Positions 46,111-57,315 of a DNA stretch of 64,000 nucleotides are shown here, piece by piece; position 1 is the stretch's first letter, and each line of letters starts with the position of its first letter. The notes beneath the pieces were generated by a model, which made no database searches, was not told the DNA's origin, and was given only the letters and a program-made list of their open reading frames with translations. Made by a program: the position numbers and the translations under genes. The DNA lies in NCBI GenBank assembly GCA_902806565.1, contig CADCXA010000031.1:1612001-1676000 (forward strand), written 5' to 3'. Source of the DNA: Hypoxylon rubiginosum. Taxonomy: Eukaryota; Ascomycota; Sordariomycetes; Xylariales; Hypoxylaceae.

Positions 46111-46715
46111 TTCATAGAAGGTTGATTTTAAGGTATGCAGCTAAATATTCCTACTTCTCTCCAATGACACGCTCGTGGCTGATATACGACAGCGTGTAAT
46201 TGTAAACACAACCATTGACGAATACACCTTTCGTACTGCTACGATTACGCATTACGAATATTAAAGCCGTTTTGCCTGGGCATCGTCTGCTTGGTTACAT
46301 GATATCCCTTGCCCGGCGGCTGCCGGAACAAAACACATCCCATTGGGATTATTCCGATGTATAAAGCAGAATTATTTGTTCGGATGCTGAAACTAATGTC
46401 AGCTTTAATTTAAAGCTGTCTTAGCTATTTAGGGGTTACCTACCAAGGTAGCTTCTACGATACCAACATTACATCCTGATCCTACCTTACCTTACGATCG
46501 CCTTGAAAGTACATGCCACCAATACAAATGAAAGTATAGATTGCTAGTCCTAACTCATTCTATAGGAACATGTAATTATTCCTATTAAGGCCCTCTATTT
46601 TATGTTGTGTTATATGCTTTAGCGACTATTGACTTAGGCCGCATAGACTAGGCACGGGTCGTTACTAACAGAGCGGGCATGGAGAAGATAGTCGGCCCCG
46701 GGCCAGGTATCCGGT

Positions 46716-46741
46716 GGGGGGGGGGGGGGGGGGGGGGGGGG
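46716..46741 (+). repeat. G26 homopolymer
   Basis: Twenty-six G in an unbroken run. This can form G-quadruplexes and is a hotspot for length errors in sequencing and replication. Confidence 0.9.
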
Positions 46742-47855
46742 TATATGTGGAGCTGGAGGTATAGGGGCTTACAGGTTGCCGATGGCCGGGAAGGTAACGT
46801 GGGTATTGTAGGGCTAGGCATTCTTCACGGGACGGCACGGGCTGGCATGCGATGACATTATCGAATTCGAGGCGATGCTGGGTAATCGGAGTATTGTACA
46901 CACCAGGAGGGCGACCATGGGGACCTGTTCTGCGCGCTAAAAGTCGGCGGCAGAAATTTAAGCATCGTTACCAACTTTAGGGCGCGCACAATGCTGGCGC
47001 GCCCTACCTAGGCCGACATGACAGGACACCCAAAAGAGGCCATGTAGAACGCGATCGGCGCTCTAGTAGACTTTGTAGATAACATACCGACTGATGTAAA
47101 CGGCAACCTACTCTATTTCTTTGCTTTGCATTTGATAGATGTGATCAACTCTGTATACCTAGGTGCTTTATTTTCCTGTCAGTGTAAGTAATCGTACTTA
47201 GGTAGCTAGCAGGGCACTCGGCGTGCACGAGCTCATAAATCCTCCGTGACCGCTATCTACAGCGATGCCGGAATATAGCAAACAGAATGGAAGGTGGGTA
47301 AGTTCGTTTGGCAGAATGCATTGATAACAGAAAGAGGGTGCTAATTAAGAATGACGGTATCCAACCTCAGTGTACCTCAGTGTTGCAAGGAAGAGACGTC
47401 AGGGGTATATTGTACGGGGTAACCCATACCTTTTAGGATTTTGGTAATCGAGATGGAAACGACCCGATTGATGACCTCGGTCCAATAGGAACCGACGGTC
47501 CAGTGGACACCCCTGAGACGATCGCTCTAAGCCGATCCGGTCGGCATCGTCGCCCCGGATTCCTGCACGTCGGCTCCACATTCGAGGCATTCGGAGCCGT
47601 ACTCGGGACGTCCTGGTGGATTAGGGTCGAGCCGATGGTGCCCCAATAGGCTATATTGCTAAGCTGTGTTGCTAATAACGTGCCAATCAGGGCCGAAGAC
47701 GGAGCGGCGTAGATTAATGTTGCTTTGACATGTGCCTCGTATCATTCATTTCTTCGACTGTCCGGTCCTGAATCCTGCTATATTTCGTATTAAAATGGCT
47801 ATTGTGCTCGGGATTTTAGAGTTGTTCTCTTCAAATTCGGTCATAATACGTTTCA

Positions 47856-49487
47856 ATGATGGCGAACCAAGAGCAGGACTTAGTCGAAGAAAAGCGTCGC
47901 TCGGTGTTGAATGAGACCCACGAGAGTGGATCAAATTCTTCGTCTTATGGTGACATCGACGCGATCCAACATCATAGAACTCAAGAAGAGCCCCAGCCCA
48001 TACAAAGGACTGAAACCAGAGAGAAATGTGCGAAGGTCTCAGAGGATATAAGGAGAACTACGAGCAATGTACTCGCGCAGGTCGCCTCGCGCATAACAAC
48101 GAGAACGTGGCAAGAGCCGCCGCCTCCCCCTGACGGAGGCATGAAAGCCTGGACACAAGTCGCAAGTACGCAGATCTTACAGTTGTTTGTTATATAAATC
48201 TTGTAACTTAGAATCAGAGTTGCTATTTGATCAGCGGTTTTGCTAATTGCTTTGACATAGTGGGCTGGCTGGTCATTTTCACTACTTGGGGATGGGTTAA
48301 CTCATTTGGTAGCTTTCAGACCTACTACACATCAGTTCTGCCGCAGTCTCCATCCACAATATCGTGGATAGGTTCCGTACAGATATGGTTCTGTTTGATC
48401 ATCAGTGTCTTCGTTGGTCGCCTACTAGACGCCGGCCTATTCCTACCAACCTTTCTTGTTGGCGCGGTTATTCAGGTGCTTGGCATGTTCCTGATGAGCA
48501 TCTCAACTCAGTACTGGTCTCTGATGTTGACCCAAGGCGTCCTCACGGGAATTGGAAGCGGCATCTTCTTCACCCCGTCCCTTGCGCTCGTGGCGACTTA
48601 TTTCAGTAAGAGGCGTGGCCTCGCGGTCGGGCTCACGACCACGGGGAATTCCGCTGGTGGCATGATCTATCCGGTAGTCGTTAGACAGCTGCTTCCGACA
48701 CTTGGATTTGCATGGACTGCTAGAGTACTAGCTTTCATAAATCTTGCTTGTCTTTCTGTCGTGTTCGCGTTCATGCGTCCACGGTTACCTCCTAGGAAAT
48801 CCGGTCCCATCATCGATTTCGCTGCCTTTCGCGATCTGGTTTACGACGGCGTAACAGCAGGGATTTTCACCACATCGATGGCAAACTACTTTACATTCTA
48901 CTACGTAAGTTTCCCTATGATATTATAACCAAAGAAACACTAGTATTGCATGAAGAGTTACTAAAGCATCATGGTAGATCGCATCGTTTGGCAGGGAAGC
49001 ATTGGGTCTCCCATACTCATCTGCTTCAATCATGGTTATCCTTATCAACGGGGCCGGAATCATCTTTCGAGTCATACCACCCATAATTGCAGACCGGATT
49101 GGACCAATTAATGTCATCACCCCCGTGGCCCTTGCGTGGGCGATTGTGGCGTTCTGCTGGCTCGCCGTAGACGACGTTCCTGGCGCGTATGTCTTCACAT
49201 GCTTTTACGGCATATTTGCAGGTAGCTTTCAGTGTCTTACAGCGACGACCATTGCCAGCATCACTAAGCGGCTCGATATGATCGGGACGCGGATTGGGAT
49301 GGTTTTCAGCATCACCTCATTTGCCGCCCTGACTGGACCACCCATCGGTGGAGCAATTCAGGCTGCCAACGGAGGGAAATTCACCGGCGCACAGGCGTGG
49401 GCAGCGGTTATGACGACAATTGGTCTGATATGTTTCATTGCTGCGAGGGTGGATCTGGTCGGTTGGAAAATTATGGTTCGTTGCTAA
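47856..49487 (+). CDS. MFS transporter, monocarboxylate-porter (MCT) type
   Basis: Three exons: 47856-48165, 48261-48904 and 48978-49487, joining to 1464 nt or 487 residues. A hydrophilic N-terminus of about 95 residues leads to PPPPPDGGMKAW, the DGG motif that opens helix 1 in the fungal MCT/MCH group. Typical segments follow: TWGWVNSFGSFQTYY, GIGSGIFFTPSLALVATYFSKRRGLAVG with the SKRRGLA loop, and GNSAGGMIYPVVVRQLL. The second half has ADRIGPINVITP and GIFAGSFQCLTATTIASIT. Twelve plasma-membrane helices are expected. Relatives are annotated as monocarboxylate or riboflavin transporters, often without proof, and the substrate is unknown here. A second ATG lies one codon downstream. It is on the same strand as, and about 1.9 kb before, the alcohol-oxidase-like gene. 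Confidence 0.9.
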
Positions 49488-51388
49488 GACAAGCATGAAA
49501 GAGGCGTAGAAAGGAAAGGGGGGTGGAAAAGATTGATGGCAACGGGGGTATCTTTTGGGCTAATGTATAATTCTTAAGAATCAAATTGATCTGGATTGGT
49601 GCAAGAGAGTAGTGATTTGACCGTTTGCAGGCCTCAGGCCTCAGAGAGACTAGAATTGCATATTTATTGCCTCTATGAGGCTCATCTAGAAATTCTATCA
49701 CGACTTCACTGCTACATTAAGACGAAGGTTGCGTTGCAGCACCGACTTGCCCGAAAACTCTAGGATGGAATTGCCATGAAAGATGGGCAAGACCTTTATC
49801 CTCACCTTGCAAGGAGCATAACCCCTCTACTATCTAATCAACATCTTGACTGCCAGCGTGATCATAAATCCAACACGGCGATGGATGACATTTTCCCGTC
49901 CCTCGTGCTCTTTGGCTTTGGGCTGCTTCGGCTACACGCTCCGCTCTGGCTTACCGACGATTTTGTATACATAACATGTTATTCAAGCTAGAGTAGATCA
50001 ATGGGACTAATGAAAGTTCATATGATCTCTGCCGAGGCGAATCTTCAGTAGGAGATTCGGTCTGATACATAGCAGATTCACTCAAGATGACATTGAGTTA
50101 CGGGCCTCGCACAGTCTGCTTTCTGACTTTTCCTTCGCTCGCTGTCTTATGTGCTGTGTTCCTCGTACCGTGGTCAAGAAATACCAAGTACACGACGACA
50201 TTCCTCCTCGTGGTGTTGCTGAACATAGCGTTTTCTCTCAATATCTACCTACCTCTTACCTATGTACCTAGGAGGTAAGTATCATCTTGTCCGGGGACAT
50301 TACTTGCTCTGCGAAACGAGCTCAACCATTACCCCCTTCTATCTCTTCGGCATGTTCCAGGACCTATACTATACTCCCTATGATCTTCATAGTTGCACTC
50401 ATTGTCGTATCTAGTATCGAAACCAAGGAAACCAAGGAAACCCCTTATACAAGGTTCGTCAGTCTTAGTGATTAGGACGACGTCAACACATGCGTGATGC
50501 CTTAAAGCTCTTACTAATTCGCCCAACCTTGGGTAAATCATCAACGGCAATTGTATAACACAACTTTATCGAGTCCTGCATTGGATTGACGAACATATTA
50601 CCAGCGCTATAATAAAATGATTTTCCTTACATACATTGATCAATCACGTACTATGAAAGATATTATGTCGCACTGTGTGCTTTGGTTTATTACTAAGTTC
50701 TACGCATAAGTGCGCTCACCCTTCCGTCCGCCCCTTTTCGGGGTTCTCCTAGCCAATACATACGCTAATACATATACCAAGTATCATATAGTATCGATTA
50801 TTACATTATCATTTATTCTTCTCTGGTGGTTGGCTTATCTATCGTATGATATCCGACATGAAGCTGGAATTTCTCGGTCCTTTATCTAGCGGTAAACGGC
50901 AGAGATCTAAATGCTGACGTGGTCGCGTTTGTAGCAGCTGAAATGCTTTCTCAACTTCGGATGTTACCACCGCCACAACCAATCTGAGCTACCGATTGGG
51001 ACTCAATCGTCGAACATTTTGACACATGCATACTCCAACTACGCCACATAGCAAATGGTTATCTATATCGCCTCTCAGGACAAGGTTCTGGGCGTACGAT
51101 GCCGGCTATAACAAGCGAATAGTCGCATTGCGGGGGGATGCGACATCTGACGAGCCAATTACAGTATGTGTACCTCAAGGATGGGCATCTCGTGCTTTTT
51201 CTTCACTGCATCCAATAGATCGGGCGAGATCCTTGCAACTGTAACATTACATGGCGCCTCCTCACAGACTCTAATCGACTTATCGTCTTCGAGAGTGAAC
51301 CCGTCTAGGTTTATTACCACCTCGATATTACATTTTGATATTGCACTCTATCGTAGCTTAAGACGACGAAACTGCTTTAGGAGTCAAG
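49488..51388. other. Intergenic, no gene seen
   Basis: About 1.9 kb between the MCT-like and GMC genes. Short frames, such as 50087-50278 with hydrophobic runs, match nothing. A GTACCTAGGAGG word lies at 50266. I see no gene. Confidence 0.5.
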
Positions 51389-53492
51389 ATGGGTCTCTAC
51401 GAGAAACTTGCCGCAGGCCTCGAGGAAGTAGATGTCATCATCGCTGGCGGTGAGTACTCCTCCATGTAGCACGATCATTCACACTAACCGACCACCATCA
51501 AAGGCGGAACTGCGGGGTGTATAGTGGCCGGTCGACTTGCAGAGGCCGACCCGGGACTCTCGATATTAGTAGTCGAGGGCGGGCCCGACAATTATGATAA
51601 TCCAAAGGTCATAATACCAGGACTCTATCAGGCAAACGTTCAACCCGAGTCCGAGACAACAATTTTCTACAAGTCGGCTAAGTCGAAGTACCTCGCTGAC
51701 AAAGAACACATTGTCCCTTCAGGGGGCGTACTCGGTGGTGGTTCGTCCATCAATTACATGATGTAAGATTGAAATTTGGGCGTACGGCAATGAATGATTA
51801 GATAGAGGAATGAATATTAATCCCTCTAAACTAGGTACACACGTGGCCAGCGTGAAGACTACGACTCGTGGAAGACCCCGGGCTGGACAGCAGACGACTT
51901 GTGGCCATACATTAATAAAGTAGGTGAACAGTTGCACTTCTACGTACCTAAGATTCAAGAGACTATGATTGATACCATTATTACTTAAGCTTGAGACCTA
52001 TCACGGACCTGGTGACCCAAAGCACCACGGATTCGATGGTCCGATTCATGTATCTGATGGCCAGTTTCGTAGCAAGCGCTTTGAGGACGACTGGCTCGCC
52101 GCCGCAAAACAAGTTGGATATCCGGAAATAATCGACCTACAGACTTTAGATACGAATAATGGCTTCCAACGCTGGCTCCGGTACATGTCGCCTGATGGCA
52201 AGCGTTCGGATACGGCTCATGGTTACCTACACCCTCGACTGCGCGACGGCAAGCATCCGAATCTGCATGTTTTGGTTCAGTCCAAGGTAGTCCGTGTATT
52301 GTTCGACGAGGACAAGCGAGCCTGCGGCGTGGAGTTCACGCCCAACCCGCAGTTCCAAATGCAAGCAATGTACTCGACACCCCATCCGAAGCAGACGGTT
52401 AGAGCCCGAAAGCTCGTCGTCGTGTCCTGCGGCGCTTGCGGCACGCCGTCTGTCTTAGAGCGCTCTGGAATCGGTGCTAGGGATGTCCTAGAACGAGCTG
52501 CTGTGCCGGTCGTCCAAGAGCTCCCTGGGGTCGGACAAAACTACCAGGACCACAACATGCTAGGATATATGTACAAGACTTCTCTGAAGCCAGAGGAGAC
52601 AGGAGATGCGCTGGCCTCTGGACGACTACTCGTCGAAGACGCAATAGCCCAAAAACATCCGCATCTCGGATGGAACTTCATAGATATCTCCGCCAAGCTT
52701 AGACCGACCAAGGCTGAGATTGCGGCGTTGGGGCCCGAGTTCCAGACAGCATGGAACAAGGATTTTGAGGATCAACCTAACCGGCCACTCATGCTGATGG
52801 CTGTAAGCGCCGGGTATGTCAACTCTCCTCAAGCAAAGCCGAAGGCTACAACATGACTGGACAAGGGCTAATCAATTAATAGGACTCTTGGTGACCCTAC
52901 GGGTATGCCCCCAGGCCAGTACGTTACTATTGCGCCGTACACAGCATATCCGTATTCACGCGGTCATCTGCACATCACGGGCCCGGAAATCAGTGACCCG
53001 CTTGACTTCAACATGGGCTTCTTCACCGACGAGAACGACATTGACCTGAAGAAGCAGGTCTGGGCGTATAAGAAGGGTCGCGAGATCATGCGCCGGACGA
53101 AGATGTACAGGGGGGAGCTGGCGGCCAACCACCCCCGATTCCCTGAGGGCTCTAGAGCAGCGTGCATCGAGGAATGGGACGAGACGATGGACGCGAGCAG
53201 TGAGATGTACAGGCCCGAATACTCGCCGGAGGATGACAGAGCGATCGAGCAGCATCTCCGCGAAAACATCCAGACTACGTGGCACTCCCTGGGCACGGCC
53301 AAGATGGCGCCTCGCGAGGAGATGGGCGTCGTAGACAAGGACCTTAACGTGTACGGGGTCCAAGGGCTGAAAGTCGCGGATATAAGTATCGCGCCGGAGA
53401 ACGTGGCTGCGAACACTAATAATACTGCGATGGCGATCGGGGAGAAGGCTGCTGATATCATTGCAAATGAGCTAGGCTTATCACTCAAATAA
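51389..53492 (+). CDS. GMC oxidoreductase, alcohol-oxidase-like
   Basis: Five exons: 51389-51449, 51504-51762, 51835-51919, 51990-52813 and 52883-53492, joining to 1839 nt or 612 residues. The FAD-binding motif GGGTAGC is at 20-26, split by the first intron. GVLGGGSSINYMMYTRGQREDYDSW matches the GMC signature 1 region in alcohol (methanol) oxidases. RSDTAHGYLHPRLR and SCGACGTPSVLERSGIG (signature 2) follow. The catalytic pair is His544 (TTWHSLG) and Asn587 (AANTNNTA). The enzyme should oxidise a primary alcohol with oxygen, giving hydrogen peroxide. Yeast and fungal alcohol oxidases are peroxisomal through a C-terminal ARF- or SKL-like signal, but this protein ends LSLK, which is not a standard signal, and it has no secretion signal either. 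Alternative: another AA3 family member. Confidence 0.9.
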
Positions 53493-54586
53493 GGCGATGA
53501 GGATGGCCATGGCCAATCCTTCACACAAGGTTTAGCAAGCTCGTACTTAAGTGTCTGACAGCTAAGTTCAATATATGTTATCCATACAGCTTAATTACCT
53601 AACGCTTCTTGAATAGTCTTTTAAGTAATGGTCAGCTCTCGTGGTGGAAGTGATTGCATTGAAATGACATGGACCTTTTCAGCTGAGGCGCCGTTGGGGG
53701 CTGTGATGAATTAGTGGGTGCGAGACAGAGCTAGAGGTTGGATCCTGGGCTGAGCTAGATGGAATGGGAAGAAAAATTCGGACGGGCACGCACTTGCTAT
53801 ATACTTCCATGGATCTATTTCTCTCTTCCCTGCCAACCTGCCTAGACGGATATACTTATTTTGAGGTTGTTCGGAACGAGGGTCGTTAGACCCCTGAGTG
53901 CTCCAGGGTAATTCGGGTCCACTATCGCGTCCTAGCCCATGCAGCCCTATTCGGCCAAGATCTTCTGCTAATTTTATCCAAACACTGGCAAACAGTGCTG
54001 AGCTGACCTCTAACCTCTACCACTCTGCGCCCTAATGCTTGCGAGAGAGCCTTCTGAGAAAAGGGAAGCTCGCCCAATTCCTAATGCATATGCGCTAACC
54101 CAGCCCACGAAAACAATGAATAGGTTTCTTGTGTCTCCGATTCGTGCCAACACAACTTGTGCAACTCTGGTTCTTGATTATGTCCTGCTTTCCTCGCTGT
54201 CCGCTGATCCGATCTCATTCAAGATGGGAGAGGCGGCTCGAGAATTCATATGTACATGCCTAGTGCTGATAGAGCCCACAAGCTGAATACGATGTAGCCC
54301 GCAACACGAGCAGGGCTTTTATTAGCGCCCCTGCTGCGGCGACCGCTTCATGCCTTAGTTCCACGTTAAATGATGTTCGTGAAAAGCAGGGGTATATCGC
54401 TAAGCCCATGGTAATTTTCGTCCACCGTGGTGGGTTCTTTATTTACACGGGAGATAAATAGGCTATCATCTATGAAGTGCCGGATTCCTTTGTTCGGTCA
54501 ATTTTCTATTCATATATCATGGCATTGTTTCTTGGATTTCCTTTTCCTTTCGTCTCATTCTGTGTTCTAAGCTAGGGTGCGCTAAG
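53493..54586. other. Intergenic, no gene seen
   Basis: About 1.1 kb holding the promoter of the second GMC gene. The open frame at 54035 matches nothing. Confidence 0.5.
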
Positions 54587-56383
54587 ATGAAGTGGCTTTC
54601 GACATCAGCAGCAATCGCTGGGCTCCTCAGTCAAGTCGCATACGGCGCCCCTCTGTGTGTAAAGCGACAGAACTCGACCGCCTGGACAGCTCAAGAATGG
54701 GACGCAATTGTTGTCGGCGCCGGAACAGCTGGAATCATCGTGGCGGATAGGTTGAGTGAGGCTGGAAAGAAGACTCTCCTTCTAGAGCTTGGCGGTCTAT
54801 CCTACGGAATCACGGGAGGCACAGAGAAGCCAGCTTGGCTTAATGGAACGAGCCTGAGCCGCGTTGATGTTCCTGGATTATGTGAGTATATGATAAGTGT
54901 CTACCTGGTATGTTCGATTACCACGCTAATGAACTCGGTAGATAAGAGCATTTTCAATGGAGGCACAGATTTATTGTGCCCTTCCGACGTCGTAAATGCT
55001 TTCCAGGCGTGTACTATTGGCGGGAACAGCGCAATCAATGCTGGCTTGTACTTTCAGCCACCAGCCTCCGATTGGGACAACTACCATCCGGAAGGATGGA
55101 AGAGTGCTGATGTTAAGGACGCCACGCAGCGACTTCTGGACACGCAACCTTCGGTGACAACCTACTCGCTTGATGGCAAGTACTATATGCAGACCGGATA
55201 CGAGGAAGCGAAGAAATGGCTCGTCGATGCGGCCGGGTTTTCCGATGTGTCGTTTAATGAGGAACCGGACAACAAAGACAAGGTGTTCGGACGGCCTGTT
55301 TACAATTACATTAATGGTCAGCGAGGCGGCCCAACGAGGACGTACCTGCAAAATGCTCTAGCAAGGAGTAATTTCCGTCTCCAGACAGGCGCCCGTGTTA
55401 GACACATCAACCATGTTCGCGGAGCGGCGTCCAGTATAACTGTGGAGATTGAAGGCTCAACGGTCGAGATTGCCCTTTCTCCCAATGGTCGAATCGTTCT
55501 AAGTGCCGGTGCCATCGCCTCGCCAGGTTTACTAATGCATTCTGGCATTGGTCCGCTTGAGACTCTTACCGACTTGTCCAAGGCTGGACTTATTCCTAAC
55601 AACTCCTCCAGCTGGGTCGTCAACTCATTGGTCGGTGAAGGCCTCTTCGACAACCCCAATACCTTCATCGAACTATCTGCCCCAACTATTGAGTCGTACG
55701 TTCAAGACTACAACAATCCTATCCCCGCCGATAGAGATCTTTACCTTTCGACCCGGAGCGGCCCCTACGCCTTTGCTTCTCAGACCTCTGCATTCTGGGC
55801 GTACATGCCCAACCCTGACGGTACTAAGACGGGAGTTCAAGGCACCATCGACTCATCCGGGCACGGCGAATATGGAAACAATCACAGCGTTACTCTTAAT
55901 GTCTATGGCACATCAGGCCTGGGATCAGCTGGACGTGTCGTTTTATCACAGGATGGAAGCTTCATACCGGGCCCTAGCTCCGATGTCTACTACACCGATC
56001 CCCGCGATGCCGAGAATATCGCGGCATTCATCTACTCTATCTTCCAAGCTCTACCGCCATCTACCCCTGAATCGCTAGCAACGGATGGCCTAACTCCGCT
56101 CAACATCCCCCAGAACTCCACTGTGGAAGAGATCCGCACTTATATCACCACTCCCTCCGAATACGCTGTCGGTGCCGTTCAGCACTGGTCAAGCTCTTGC
56201 AGGATAGGGAAGTGCGTAGACGCTGATACAAAGGTGATCGGAACTGAGAACATTCATGTCGTTGACGCTTCTATCGTTTCACCCTTGACTGTAAACCCGC
56301 AATTTGGAGTGATGATTGCGGCCGAGAAAGGTGCAGAAAGGATACTTGAGACTTGGAAATCTGGCGTGGAGATATCGTTATGA
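54587..56383 (+). CDS. Secreted GMC oxidoreductase, CDH-flavodomain-like (AA3)
   Basis: Two exons, 54587-54881 and 54942-56383. The 60 nt intron (54882-54941; GTGAGT donor, GGTAG acceptor) is a multiple of three without stops, so the gene reads through it and an automatic call would add 20 false residues. Spliced length is 578 residues. The start MKWLSTSAAIAGLLSQVAYGAP is a signal peptide. The FAD motif GAGTAG is at 44-49. After the splice, GLYKSIFNGG and CTIGGNSAINAGLYFQPPASDWD match the flavin domain of cellobiose dehydrogenases and related sugar dehydrogenases. The catalytic pair is His513 (VQHWSSSCRIG) and Asn550 (NPQFG). No cytochrome domain precedes it. It likely oxidises a sugar or alcohol outside the cell and may feed electrons or peroxide to lignocellulose-active enzymes. 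Confidence 0.9.
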   Translation: MKWLSTSAAIAGLLSQVAYGAPLCVKRQNSTAWTAQEWDAIVVGAGTAGIIVADRLSEAGKKTLLLELGGLSYGITGGTEKPAWLNGTSLSRVDVPGLCEYMISVYLVCSITTLMNSVDKSIFNGGTDLLCPSDVVNAFQACTIGGNSAINAGLYFQPPASDWDNYHPEGWKSADVKDATQRLLDTQPSVTTYSLDGKYYMQTGYEEAKKWLVDAAGFSDVSFNEEPDNKDKVFGRPVYNYINGQRGGPTRTYLQNALARSNFRLQTGARVRHINHVRGAASSITVEIEGSTVEIALSPNGRIVLSAGAIASPGLLMHSGIGPLETLTDLSKAGLIPNNSSSWVVNSLVGEGLFDNPNTFIELSAPTIESYVQDYNNPIPADRDLYLSTRSGPYAFASQTSAFWAYMPNPDGTKTGVQGTIDSSGHGEYGNNHSVTLNVYGTSGLGSAGRVVLSQDGSFIPGPSSDVYYTDPRDAENIAAFIYSIFQALPPSTPESLATDGLTPLNIPQNSTVEEIRTYITTPSEYAVGAVQHWSSSCRIGKCVDADTKVIGTENIHVVDASIVSPLTVNPQFGVMIAAEKGAERILETWKSGVEISL

Positions 56384-56510
56384 AGTTGGTCTACTAATGT
56401 CTGATATCTAATTGTACTTACTACCTATTGATACCCATACTCTATATAATGTAATAACATCAGCTGTACCTTTTTTATCAATCTCCCTCTCCCCCTCCCC
56501 CGTCGCCGCC

Positions 56511-56546
56511 ACCATCGCCGCCACTTCCACCATCGCCGCCACTTCC
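56511..56546 (+). repeat. Two-copy 18 bp tandem repeat
   Basis: ACCATCGCCGCCACTTCC occurs twice head-to-tail within a C-rich tract about 130 bp after the second GMC gene. Probably in or near its 3' untranslated region. Confidence 0.85.
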
Positions 56547-56622
56547 TCCATCACCACCAAAAACAAAGTCGACCTTGGAAAGTTATTAAGGTCAATATAA
56601 TTGTGTCATTTTCTCAAGGTCT

Positions 56623-57213
56623 CTAGAGCAAGCTCGGGGACGAACAAAAGACGTTTTGTTTCGGCAACAAGGAAATGAGGTTTCTCACTTCAAATTCAAG
56701 TTCCGCCTTTCTTCTATTTCTAGCCCCCCCTTGCCCTTGAAGCTCGTTCCTCATCCTCGCCACGTCGTTGCTCTTCTCGCGATCTCGCCCAGCACCTCCA
56801 CGCTCGCCCCCGCGCTCGTCGACCCGCACGCACCGCAGCTTGGGCTGCATCCTCTCGGCGCGCGTTTCGGCCTTCTTCCTCGCGACGTCCGCGTCCTCCC
56901 TGGGCCCCGCGGGGCCCCACCACGGCCGCGTGCCATCCGGCAGCACGCCGACGTAGTAGCCCCGCGACCCACCCTGGATGCCCCTGCGCCAGAAGCTCTT
57001 CTGCGGCTTGAGGTTCTCGCGCTGCTGTCTTACGTCTGAGACATCTGTTAAAGTCTCCCTCTTCATATATCTAATCTGCCATTTTGATCGCGGGGACTTA
57101 CAGGCCGGCCATTCGCTAACAGTTAGCGCAATAGCGCAAATCCGGGCAGTGTAACTGGTTCGCTTAGAGGCTAGGCGCCCCACAGTTGATGGATCTTGTA
57201 ATATATCGCACAT
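56623..57213 (-). CDS. Hypothetical protein next to a tRNA gene
   Basis: A 196-codon open frame. A possible 57 nt intron (57045-57101; GTAAGT donor, AACAG acceptor) keeps the frame and would give 177 residues. The middle part (FWRRGIQGGSRGYYVGVL then PDGTRPWWGP) looks like real protein with aromatic and Gly content, and the last third is very basic and charged (Arg-, Lys- and Glu-rich), perhaps a coiled coil. I do not recognise a family. The proposed start lies only 28 bp from the end of the tRNA-Val gene, which leaves little room for a promoter, so the true start may be further in. GC-rich bias in the 3' part also allows a chance frame. Confidence 0.35.
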   Translation of the reverse strand: MCDILQDPSTVGRLASKRTSYTARICAIALTVSEWPACKSPRSKWQIRYMKRETLTDVSDVRQQRENLKPQKSFWRRGIQGGSRGYYVGVLPDGTRPWWGPAGPREDADVARKKAETRAERMQPKLRCVRVDERGGERGGAGRDREKSNDVARMRNELQGQGGARNRRKAELEFEVRNLISLLPKQNVFCSSPSLL

Positions 57214-57241
57214 TTAAAAAGCTATTGTCACAAATCACATC

Positions 57242-57315
57242 GGTCGGATGGTGTAGTTGGTTATCACGTCAGTCTAACACACTGAAGGTCCCCAGTTCGA
57301 GCCTGGGTTCGATCA
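57242..57315 (+). tRNA. tRNA-Val (AAC)
   Basis: The 74 nt sequence folds as a full cloverleaf. The acceptor stem pairs GGTCGGA with TTCGATC (two G-U pairs). The anticodon stem TCAGT/ACTGA encloses the loop CTAACAC with anticodon AAC. The T arm is CCCAG-TTCGAGC-CTGGG, which also forms the B box. The discriminator base is A57315. No intron is present. It decodes GUU and, with A34 changed to inosine, GUC. Confidence 0.93.

Larger units (their letters stand above)
45218..47855. other. Long gene-poor stretch
   Basis: About 2.6 kb without a supported gene. It holds palindromic GGTACCTAGG words at 46085-46110, a G26 run at 46716-46741 and a GC-rich patch at 47400-47650 whose open frame matches nothing known. 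The right end contains the transporter promoter. Confidence 0.5.
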
